DNA of 7,193 nucleotides from assembly GCA_946479725.1 (NCBI GenBank), contig CAMLHB010000121.1, forward strand, positions 1 through 7,193, read 5' to 3'. Below, piece after piece: positions 1 to 4,531 of the stretch. Each line of letters begins with the position of its first letter. Position 1 is the stretch's first letter. A program made the position numbers and the translations under genes. The stretch comes from an uncultured Actinomycetes bacterium (lineage in GTDB: Bacteria > Actinomycetota > Thermoleophilia > Solirubrobacterales > 70-9). Under the pieces are notes generated by a model that saw nothing but the letters and a program-made list of their open reading frames with translations, did not search any database and was not told where the DNA came from.

Positions 1-314
1 CGCTGCTGATGAAGGACGAGTACGCGAAGGCCGGCATCCCGATGCTGCCGGTCGTCCGCGGCGAGGAGGAGACGCGGCGCCAGATCCTCCTCTACACCGT
101 CCTCCTCTACGCCGTCACCCAGCTCCCCTTCTGCGCCGGCGGCCTCGGTGTCGCCTACCTGGTCCCCTCGATCCTGCTCGGCGCCGCCTTCATCTACTTC
201 GCGACCCGCCTCTACCGCTCCAGAGACCGCCGCTGGGCCCTCCGCACCTACCTCTTCTCGCTTGCCTACCTGGCCTTGCTGTTCCTCTCCATGGCCATAG
301 CCGCGAACGTCTGA
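1..314 (+). CDS. ctaB: Protoheme IX farnesyltransferase (heme O synthase), C-terminal part
   Basis: Cut by the left window edge: the first full codon is at 3 and the TGA stop is at 312-314, leaving about 103 residues. CtaB is a UbiA-family membrane prenyltransferase that adds a farnesyl group to heme B to give heme O, the precursor of heme A. The visible part begins with the cytoplasmic-loop signature of the family (YAKAGIPMLPVVRG followed by E-x-x-T-R-R-Q-I), then three hydrophobic segments (roughly LLYTVLLYAVTQLPFC, VPSILLGAAFIYFA, LFSLAYLALLFLSMAI), ending at the usual C-terminus just after the last helix. The Asp-rich substrate motifs lie upstream of the window. It precedes small membrane ORFs on the same strand, within a locus that also holds ctaA, ctaD and ctaE, which supports the call. 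The ATG at 9 is internal, not the start. Confidence 0.93.
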   Translation, partial: LLMKDEYAKAGIPMLPVVRGEEETRRQILLYTVLLYAVTQLPFCAGGLGVAYLVPSILLGAAFIYFATRLYRSRDRRWALRTYLFSLAYLALLFLSMAIAANV

Positions 315-339
315 GCCGCACGACCCTGAGGTCAGTCCG

Positions 340-443
340 GGGGGACCCGTGTGCCCCTCCACAAAGGCTCCTGAGACCACAAACGCGCCCCAGGAGGCGA
401 TCAGCTGCGCGACGGTCTTTGGGGAGGGGCACACGGGTCCCCC
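340..443. repeat. Long inverted repeat / strong stem-loop after ctaB
   Basis: Arms 340-366 and 417-443 are reverse complements over 27 positions with a single mismatch (A361 opposite G422). Wobble and Watson-Crick pairs can extend the stem inward at 367/416 and 368/415. The roughly 50-nt loop has its own possible stem, CTCCTG (368-373) with CAGGAG (391-396). It begins 25 nt after the ctaB stop and ends 29 nt before the 37-residue ORF. There is no U-tract. It could be a terminator or attenuator, an mRNA-stabilising hairpin that sets the ratio of ctaB to downstream products, or a copy of a dispersed palindromic repeat. The structure is directly visible; the function is not. Confidence 0.85.
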
Positions 444-472
444 GCCCCCTCTCTTGATAGAACTCCTTCCCA

Positions 473-586
473 ATGGACCGCGAGACCGCACGCCGACAGA
501 TGCGCGCAGGGCTGGTCGCCGGGGGCATCGCCGCCGGGATCTTCGCTCTCAGCTTCGTCGCCGCCTTCCTCTACATCGCCCAGTAG
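473..586 (+). CDS. Small one-helix membrane protein (37 aa), possible oxidase accessory subunit
   Basis: ATG at 473, TAG at 584-586. The product has a charged, Arg-rich N-terminus (MDRETARRQMR) followed by one strongly hydrophobic helix from about residue 13 to 36, ending in YIAQ. This positive-inside, single-helix plan is like the tiny subunits of heme-copper oxidases (for example subunit IIa of ba3 oxidases), but I see no diagnostic motif, so that role is inferred from position between ctaB and a subunit-IV-like gene. No Shine-Dalgarno sequence is visible before the ATG. The next gene starts 3 nt after this stop, suggesting coupled translation. It lies on the sense strand of a ctaB-led unit. 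The alternative is a non-coding leader; the clean charge and hydrophobicity pattern argues against that. Confidence 0.55.
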   Translation: MDRETARRQMRAGLVAGGIAAGIFALSFVAAFLYIAQ

Positions 587-589
587 AAC

Positions 590-883
590 GTGGCCGAGCA
601 CCGACAAGTCCCCGAGCCCGGCGAGACCGTCTACCTGCCGCGTCCCTCCTGGGCGCCCGCCTTCTTCGCCCTCGGCGCCCTGGGCCTGATCTGCGGCACC
701 TTCGCCGGCGGCTTCATGTTCCCGCCGATGATCTGGGCGATCGCCGGCGCGATCTTCCTGCTCGCCGCCTTCCGCAGCATCGCCCGCGGCTCCGCCCGCG
801 ACTACTACCGCCTCCCCCGCCGCCAGGAGACCCGCGGCGCGGCGCTGCCGGTAGAAACGATCAGCAGTCCTCCTCAGCCCTGA
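590..883 (+). CDS. Two-helix membrane protein resembling the C-terminal half of cytochrome c oxidase subunit IV
   Basis: GTG start at 590, TGA stop at 881-883, 97 residues. After a polar N-terminus (MAEHRQVPEPGETVYLP) comes PRPSWAPAFFALGALGLICG (helix 1), a short Gly-rich/Pro turn, IWAIAGAIFLLAAFRSI (helix 2), then a basic tail with ARDYYRLPRRQ. The order 'P-x-SW-x-P, helix, helix, D/E-Y-Y' resembles the second half of actinobacterial subunit IV (CtaF), which has four helices in about 140 residues; here the first two helices are absent. That resemblance is from memory and should be aligned. GTG is the first usable start after the preceding stop, 3 nt away, so translation is probably coupled; no clear Shine-Dalgarno. 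The stop codon lies inside the loop of a hairpin that belongs to the structured element at 878-982. Confidence 0.72.
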   Translation: MAEHRQVPEPGETVYLPRPSWAPAFFALGALGLICGTFAGGFMFPPMIWAIAGAIFLLAAFRSIARGSARDYYRLPRRQETRGAALPVETISSPPQP

Positions 884-892
884 CGGGCTGAG
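873..892. terminator. Short hairpin spanning the stop codon, candidate terminator
   Basis: CCTCAGCC-type arm 873-880 pairs perfectly with 885-892 (8 bp) around a 4-nt loop TGAC that holds the TGA stop of the upstream 97-residue gene. No T-tract follows, which is common in high-GC actinobacteria. Its right half also takes part in the longer inverted repeat 878-891/969-982, so the two foldings are mutually exclusive. Role as terminator is inference. Confidence 0.45.
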
Positions 893-982
893 ACCAAGCA
901 GATCAAGGACGCAGGGAGCGAAGCGTGCTCTGCACGTGAGCGACCGAGGACGCCGATATGCGCCGGTATCAGCCCGTCAGGG
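878..982. repeat. Structured palindromic intergenic element, copy 1 (49-nt conserved core at 906-954)
   Basis: A 105-nt element. Outer arms 878-891 and 969-982 are perfect 14-bp inverted repeats. Inside, 893-895 pairs with 965-967 and 898-904 with 955-961 (one G-A mismatch). The core, 906-954, matches 43 of 49 positions of 4557-4605. It holds a hairpin 923-928/932-937 with loop TCT (one G-T wobble at 923/937), a GAA/GA internal loop, and pair C919-G940 plus G918-C941. AGGACGC occurs at both ends of the core. The left arm contains the stop codon of the 97-residue gene (881-883), and the right arm contains the stop of the convergent CBS gene (969-971). Candidates: bidirectional terminator, structured RNA, or REP/MITE-like element. 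Confidence 0.8.
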
Positions 983-1373
983 GCATTTCGCTCGTAGCGC
1001 CGTCTGAGGTCCAGCAACGGACGATGTCGCGCATCGAGAGGATGCCGACGGCGTCGCCGCCGTCGAAGACGACGAGGTGGCGGACGCCGCGCCGGGACAT
1101 CTCGGCCGCGGCGCGCTCGAGGCTCCAGTCGGGGGCGGCGGAGAGGACTCCCTCGCTCATGTGGTCGGCGACGCGCTCGCCGGCCGGGTCCTGGCCGCGG
1201 GCGACGGAGATCAGCAGATCGCGCTCGGTGACGATCGACGGCGCCGGCAGCTCGGAGTCGATCACCAGCGCCGCCCCGGTGCCTTTCTCGACCATCTTCT
1301 CTGCCGCCTCGCGCAGCGTGTGGGACGGCCCCACGGTCAGCGTGATCTCCGACATACCGTCCCTCACCTGCAT
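969..1373 (-). CDS. Two-CBS-domain protein
   Basis: 134 residues, nearly all made of two CBS motifs that form one Bateman module. CBS1 covers about residues 10-58 (TLREAAEKMVEKGTGAALVI, then VTERDLL at 48-54). CBS2 covers about 69-120 (VADHM, LERAAAEMSRRGVRHLVVF, then SMRDIVR at 113-119). The T/S-x-R-D motifs are the usual ribose-phosphate contacts of adenosyl-ligand-binding CBS pairs, so AMP, ATP, NAD or SAM-like binding is plausible but not shown. No extra catalytic or DNA-binding domain and no membrane segment. The ATG at 1373 is chosen because GGGAGG (plus-strand 1380-1385) sits 6 nt upstream; the ATG at 1355 (Met7) lacks this. It is divergent from the diheme cytochrome c operon with a 126-bp gap and convergent with the ctaB unit. 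It may sense energy state for the respiratory locus; that is inference from position. Confidence 0.9.
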   Translation of the reverse strand: MQVRDGMSEITLTVGPSHTLREAAEKMVEKGTGAALVIDSELPAPSIVTERDLLISVARGQDPAGERVADHMSEGVLSAAPDWSLERAAAEMSRRGVRHLVVFDGGDAVGILSMRDIVRCWTSDGATSEMPLTG

Positions 1374-1499
1374 CGACGACCTCCCGTCGCGTTGCTTTCA
1401 GAGTTAGTGCGAATCGCCTCAATCCTATCCAACAAACCGTGCCTGACGACACGCTTCCCCGCAGCCCCGACATATAGACTCCGGCCCGCACCGCACCCC
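1374..1499. promoter_or_regulatory. Divergent intergenic region between the CBS gene and the cytochrome c operon
   Basis: This 126-bp gap must hold the promoters of both divergent units. For the plus strand, TATAGA at 1473-1478 is the best -10-like hexamer; it would start the transcript about 15 nt before the ATG at 1500, giving a near-leaderless message, which agrees with the absence of a Shine-Dalgarno there. No convincing -35 was found at the right distance. For the minus strand, TAGGAT (plus-strand 1423-1428 region) fits TAnnnT but also lacks a good -35. The stretch 1405-1440 is clearly less GC-rich than its surroundings. Confidence 0.35.
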
Positions 1500-2201
1500 A
1501 TGGTCCGCGCTTCCAAATTCACCACCCCGCTGCTCGCCCTCCTGGCCCTGATCGCCCTCGCGGTCGTCGCCTCCGGCTGCGGCACCACCGCTCCGGACCC
1601 GGAACGCGGGCGCGACCTCTTCCGCATCAAGTGCGGTACCTGCCACACGCTGGCGCAAGCCGGCGCGACGGGTGAAGTCGGCCCCAACCTCGACCACGCC
1701 TTCGCCGCGGCGCGGGAAAATGGCAACGACTCGGACACGATCGAGGGCATCGTCAAGGCGCAGGTCGAGTACCCACGCCCCAACAACGGCAATCCCGCGG
1801 TCTCGATGCCCAGCGACATCGTTACCGGCCAGGACCTCGATGACGTCGCCGCCTACGTCGGCGAATGGGCAGGGGTCCCCGGCGCCGCCCCGCCGCAGGT
1901 CTCCGGCGGCCCTGGTGCGCAGGTCTTCGCCAACAACGGCTGCGGCAACTGCCACGTCCTCGCCGCCGCCGAATCAGGCGGCGTCACCGGTCCCAACCTC
2001 GACGAAGCGCTTGCGCCCGGCTACAGCGCCGCCGAAATCGAAGAAATGATCGTCGACCCCAACGCCAAGATCGTTAAGGGGTACCCGCCGAACGTGATGC
2101 CGCAGAACTTCGAACAGACGCTCAGCCCCGAAGAACTAGAAGATCTCGTCAAGTACCTGATGGAAAGCACCGGCGGCGGTGCCGCCAAGTCCAAAGGCTG
2201 A
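1500..2201 (+). CDS. Diheme cytochrome c lipoprotein
   Basis: 233 residues. Start ATG at 1500 opens a lipoprotein signal: basic MVRASK, hydrophobic core, and lipobox ASGC with Cys27 as the lipid site, so the protein should be anchored on the outer face of the cytoplasmic membrane. Two class-I cytochrome c domains follow. Domain 1 has C45-G-T-C48-H49 and a probable Met ligand at M103 (SMP). Domain 2 has C148-G-N-C151-H152 and M200 (VMP). Both domains share the 'CxxCH ... GPNLD' layout, so an internal duplication is likely. A Gly/Ala/Lys tail ends the protein. It is the first gene of a plus-strand run with ctaA 40 nt downstream. In this setting it is a good candidate electron donor to the oxidase. 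A longer in-frame reading upstream exists but would lose the signal peptide, so it is rejected. Confidence 0.93.
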   Translation: MVRASKFTTPLLALLALIALAVVASGCGTTAPDPERGRDLFRIKCGTCHTLAQAGATGEVGPNLDHAFAAARENGNDSDTIEGIVKAQVEYPRPNNGNPAVSMPSDIVTGQDLDDVAAYVGEWAGVPGAAPPQVSGGPGAQVFANNGCGNCHVLAAAESGGVTGPNLDEALAPGYSAAEIEEMIVDPNAKIVKGYPPNVMPQNFEQTLSPEELEDLVKYLMESTGGGAAKSKG

Positions 2202-2232
2202 GTAGGAGCGGCACGGCGGCCGCTGCCATCAT

Positions 2233-2237
2233 GGAGG
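2233..2237 (+). promoter_or_regulatory. Ribosome binding site of ctaA
   Basis: GGAGG, 4 nt before the ATG at 2242. It decides between that ATG and the out-of-frame ATG at 2231. Confidence 0.7.
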
Positions 2238-2241
2238 CCAG

Positions 2242-3222
2242 ATGCGGGACCGCTTGAAGAGCCGCCTCGAGATCTCGCCAGAGCGCTACGCGCAAGTGAC
2301 GCTTGTCGCCCTCATCGCGCTCTCGATGATCGTGCTCACCGGGGCGGGCGTGCGCCTTACCGGATCCGGCCTCGGCTGCCCCGATTGGCCCAAATGCTAC
2401 GGGGGCACCACCCCCCCGCTCGAATCTCATGCGGTGATCGAGTACACGAACCGGTTGATCACCGGGATCGTCGGCCTGGCGGTGATCGCCGCCGCCCTGC
2501 TCGCCTGGTTTCGGCGCCCCTACCGCTGGCACCTGGCGCTGTTCGGGGGGCTGCTGCCGCTCGGGGTCGTCGGCCAGGCCATCCTCGGCGCCCTTGTCGT
2601 CAAGCACCACTTGGCGCCGGGGCTGGTGATGTCCCACTTCATCCTCTCGATGATGCTGCTGGACGCGGCCTTCGCGCTCGCCTGGTGCTCACGCTACGAA
2701 CCCTGGGAGCGCCGCCGCTCGCAGGACCGGCTCAGCGTCTGGGCGGTGCGAGCGCTGATCCCGCTGGGGCAGCTGACGATCCTGGCCGGGACGATCGCCA
2801 CCGCCTCGGGACCCCACGCCGGCGCCCATGAAGGCCAACTGGTTCACCGCTTCGACTTCGAGGGCAACGCGACCCTGGAATGGGTCGTCCAGCGCCACGC
2901 CCTCGTCGCGACGATCTACGGCCTCGCGGCGATCGGCGTCTGGCTCCTCCTGCGGCGCCCTGGCGCCGATCGGCGGGGGCTGAGGCCCCTGACCCTGGTG
3001 ATCGGCCTCCTCGCCCTCCAAGGCGCAGTCGGCGGCATCCAGTGGGCGCTGGAACTCCCGGCCGGGATCGTCTGGGTGCACGTCGCCATCGCCACCGGCA
3101 ACTGGCTGGCGATGCTGTGGACGGTCGCGGCGGCGGGCCGGCTCGAGCCGCGCCGCCAGCCTGCCGTCAGCGGCTCCGAGCGGCCCGAGAGGCCGGCTGC
3201 GGCGACCGCAGGCTCCCTCTAG
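2242..3222 (+). CDS. ctaA: Heme A synthase (COX15/CtaA family)
   Basis: 326 residues with eight hydrophobic segments in two similar four-helix halves. CtaA oxidises the C8 methyl group of heme O to the formyl group of heme A in the membrane. Family signatures seen: GAGVRLTGSGLGCPDWPKCYG (residues 34-54 region) with the extracellular cysteine pair C46/C52, IEYTNRLITG with the conserved glutamate E67, and ILGALVVKHHLAPGLVMSHF. Histidines H132, H219 (QRHA) and H280 (WVHV) sit where three of the four heme-ligand histidines of Bacillus CtaA (123, 216, 278) are expected. The fourth expected position, three residues after the glutamate, is Asn70. Start supported by the Shine-Dalgarno at 2233-2237. 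The C-terminal ~20 residues are a polar, low-complexity tail. The next gene follows in the same frame after the TAG and one codon. Confidence 0.95.
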   Translation: MRDRLKSRLEISPERYAQVTLVALIALSMIVLTGAGVRLTGSGLGCPDWPKCYGGTTPPLESHAVIEYTNRLITGIVGLAVIAAALLAWFRRPYRWHLALFGGLLPLGVVGQAILGALVVKHHLAPGLVMSHFILSMMLLDAAFALAWCSRYEPWERRRSQDRLSVWAVRALIPLGQLTILAGTIATASGPHAGAHEGQLVHRFDFEGNATLEWVVQRHALVATIYGLAAIGVWLLLRRPGADRRGLRPLTLVIGLLALQGAVGGIQWALELPAGIVWVHVAIATGNWLAMLWTVAAAGRLEPRRQPAVSGSERPERPAAATAGSL

Positions 3223-3225
3223 GGC

Positions 3226-4023
3226 TTGCTCCCCTTCTGGCTCTCGATCGGCGCCCTCAGCCTGGTCCAGGCCGTCCTCGTCGCCGCTCCCAAGGCGCCG
3301 GCAACGCAGATCCTCCATCGCCTACAAAGCAGGTGGTGGGCGCTCGTTCTGCCGCTTTCAATCGTCGTCGTCATCTCGGGCATAGCCCTGGAATCGGCCA
3401 GCGCCCGCTTCCTCAGCTACCTGGCCCTGGTCGCGGTGCCGCCGCTCGCGGCCGCGGCGCTGGCGTGGCTCGTCCGCGGATCAAGAGCCTGGCTCGCCCT
3501 GCTCGTCATCCCCCTGTTCGCGCTGGCCTGGGCCACGGAGGGTGCCCTCGTGGGCGAGACCGCCGCCCTCGCCCTCTCCGCCCTCGCCTGCGTCACCCTC
3601 GGCTGGCTGGCCGCCTGCGTGGTACCGCCGAGCTGGTTGAAGCTCGGGATCTACGTGATGGCGGCCGTCGACGCCTGGCTGGTCTTCTCGAACCTCCTCC
3701 AGGAGCCGAACTCGGTCCTCAACGCCGCCGCCCCGGCCGCCGACCTCCCCCGCCTCCAGCTCGCCTCCTTCGGCTCCGCCGTGATGGGCTTCGGCGACCT
3801 CTTCGTCGCCGCCACCCTCGGCGCCCTCCTCGCCTCCGACCGCCGCCTGCAGCTGCAGGGCGCCGCCCTCGCCGCCGTCATCTGCCCCGCCTTCGACCTG
3901 CTCTTCTTCGCCGTCGACCAGACCCCGGCAACGGTCCCGATCGCGCTGACGCTGGCCAGTCTTGAGTTGATCGGGAGACTAACCCTGGATCGCGAAGGCA
4001 ATCAGGCCAGCCACGAAGGCTGA
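3226..4023 (+). CDS. Nine-helix membrane protein, candidate GxGD intramembrane aspartyl protease (presenilin/SPP-like)
   Basis: 265 residues from TTG 3226 to TGA 4021-4023. Nine hydrophobic segments at about 2-22, 37-55, 63-84, 88-104, 114-134, 137-158, 178-205, 212-231 and 237-251. Helix 6 carries D149 (AAVDAWLVF), helix 7 carries GFGD with D191, and the start of helix 9 has QTPATVPIAL, which could stand for the PAL motif. Helix number, the two aspartates in helices 6 and 7, their 42-residue spacing and the Pro motif near helix 9 all agree with the A22 presenilin/signal-peptide-peptidase fold. Against: the usual Tyr before the first Asp is Val, and the PAL motif is imperfect. The start is uncertain: no Shine-Dalgarno, and TTG lies 3 nt after the ctaA stop in the same frame, so translation is probably coupled. 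Its 3' end overlaps the convergent coiled-coil gene by 45 nt. Substrate unknown. Confidence 0.6.
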   Translation: MLPFWLSIGALSLVQAVLVAAPKAPATQILHRLQSRWWALVLPLSIVVVISGIALESASARFLSYLALVAVPPLAAAALAWLVRGSRAWLALLVIPLFALAWATEGALVGETAALALSALACVTLGWLAACVVPPSWLKLGIYVMAAVDAWLVFSNLLQEPNSVLNAAAPAADLPRLQLASFGSAVMGFGDLFVAATLGALLASDRRLQLQGAALAAVICPAFDLLFFAVDQTPATVPIALTLASLELIGRLTLDREGNQASHEG

Positions 4024-4281
4024 CGACATGGTGATTGCGCCATAGACAATGGCATTCCGCATCGAGTCGATCGCATCGACCATCCTGTCAAGACGCTTGT
4101 CGACCTGCTCAAGACGCTTGTCGACCTGCTCAAGATGCCGGTCCACATGCCGAAACTCCTGCTTAGTCTCACGCCGCACCTCATCGAAGCGTTCGTCGAC
4201 TCGGTCGAAGCGTTCGTCCATCCGCTTCCCGAACTCATCCAGCCTCTCGTCGGTCCAGTTCTCTCTCATGGCTACGTGCAT
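3979..4281 (-). CDS. Coiled-coil protein with a C-terminal membrane helix
   Basis: 100 residues from ATG 4281 to TAG 3979-3981; MRENW at 4269 is an equally possible start, and neither has a clear Shine-Dalgarno. Residues about 10-72 are highly charged with hydrophobic residues every 3-4 positions (L14, F17, M21, F25, V28, F32, V35, F43, V46, L50, V53, L57, V60, L64), a long amphipathic coiled coil. It contains seven-residue repeats (DERFD-type, then EQVDKRL twice and a variant). Residues about 78-98 form one membrane helix close to the C-terminus, so the protein is probably tail-anchored with the coil in the cytoplasm. I recognise the general type (short coiled-coil/TM proteins) but no specific function. 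It is the last gene of the minus-strand unit, 62 nt after the 58-residue gene, and overlaps the convergent upstream gene's end by 45 nt. Confidence 0.8.
   Translation of the reverse strand: MHVAMRENWTDERLDEFGKRMDERFDRVDERFDEVRRETKQEFRHVDRHLEQVDKRLEQVDKRLDRMVDAIDSMRNAIVYGAITMSSAFVAGLIAFAIQG
4088..4150. repeat. 21-bp tandem repeat inside the coiled-coil gene
   Basis: Units 4088-4108 and 4109-4129 are identical over 21 bp; 4130-4150 is a diverged third unit. Each encodes one heptad of the coil (EQVDKRL on the minus strand). The identity at DNA level suggests recent duplication or slippage. A second, shorter repeat pattern around 4185-4220 (GAAGCGTTCGTC twice) encodes the DERFD heptads. Confidence 0.9.
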
Positions 4282-4343
4282 GTTGCCAGCCTACAGAGAT
4301 AAATGCAACTTTTTGTCGTAGAAAGAAAATTCTCTGTGCCAAT
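4282..4343 (-). promoter_or_regulatory. AT-rich gap upstream of the coiled-coil gene
   Basis: A 62-bp stretch far more AT-rich than anything else in the window, between two minus-strand genes. It has 7-bp inverted arms ACAGAGA (4293-4299) and TCTCTGT (4331-4337). On the minus strand TTGGCA near its upstream end resembles a -35 box, but the hexamer at the right distance is a poor -10. It may carry a promoter for the coiled-coil gene; I cannot place it firmly. Confidence 0.3.
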
Positions 4344-4520
4344 TCAGCGCCATCTCTCGCGCATCCAGCGATAGGCGTAAACGCAGCCGGCAATCACGAT
4401 CGCCAATCCCAGCAGCGCCCCCACCAAAGGCCGCGTCAGCAACGTCACCGCAATAACCACCGCCGCCGCAACCCCGACGATCACAACCCATTTGAAAACC
4501 GCCGCCTCGCTCAGTTTCAC
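4344..4520 (-). CDS. Small two-helix membrane protein (58 aa)
   Basis: GTG start at 4520, TGA at 4344-4346. A good Shine-Dalgarno, AGGAG on the minus strand (plus-strand 4527-4531), lies 6 nt upstream. The product begins MKLSEAAVFKW, has helix 1 at about 10-28 (VVIVGVAAAVVIAVTLL), a short TRP turn, helix 2 at about 31-49 (LVGALLGLAIVIAGCVYAY) and a basic end RWMRERWR, so both termini probably face the cytoplasm. It lies downstream of ctaE on the same strand, separated by the structured element at 4530-4633. Function unknown; a small oxidase accessory or assembly protein is possible from position alone. A competing reading in another frame of the same strand (4291-4548) gives a Gly/Arg/Cys-rich, non-membrane sequence and is rejected. 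Confidence 0.75.
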   Translation of the reverse strand: MKLSEAAVFKWVVIVGVAAAVVIAVTLLTRPLVGALLGLAIVIAGCVYAYRWMRERWR

Positions 4521-4526
4521 GTGCTG

Positions 4527-4531
4527 CTCCT
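4527..4531 (-). promoter_or_regulatory. Ribosome binding site of the 58-residue gene, overlapping the structured element
   Basis: AGGAG on the minus strand, 6 nt from the GTG. Its first two bases (4531, 4530) lie in the outer arm of the inverted repeat 4530-4539/4624-4633, so folding of the element in the mRNA could partly hide it. Confidence 0.65.

Noticed and set aside
349..891. Long plus-strand reading frame rich in Arg, Pro and Leu across the ctaB-downstream region
   Set aside because: It runs through the hairpin and over the 97-residue gene in another frame; composition is typical of a high-GC shadow frame.
906..954. CRISPR-type repeat for the 49-nt core
   Set aside because: Only two copies, 3.6 kb apart, each with its own paired flanks and no spacers.
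874..1491. Minus-strand 205-residue frame over the CBS gene
   Set aside because: Arg-rich frame-shifted reading of the CBS gene with no domain; the CBS frame has clear motifs and a ribosome binding site.
1077..1499. Upstream in-frame extension of the diheme cytochrome
   Set aside because: It would be antisense to the CBS gene and remove the lipoprotein signal; ATG 1500 starts a complete signal peptide.
2172..2224. Small GC-rich hairpins at the end of the cytochrome gene (2172-2186 and 2207-2224)
   Set aside because: Short 6-bp stems in GGC/GCC-rich sequence are expected by chance; the spacing to ctaA suggests read-through, not a terminator.
2880..3965. 361-residue plus-strand frame over the end of ctaA and the nine-helix gene
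   Set aside because: Pro/Arg-rich low-complexity shadow; the other frame has regular membrane helices.
3226..4023. Type IV prepilin peptidase (A24) for the nine-helix protein because of its G-x-G-D
   Set aside because: A24 enzymes carry D followed within a few residues by I-P-N and usually K-L after GxGD; neither is present, and helix number and spacing fit A22 better.
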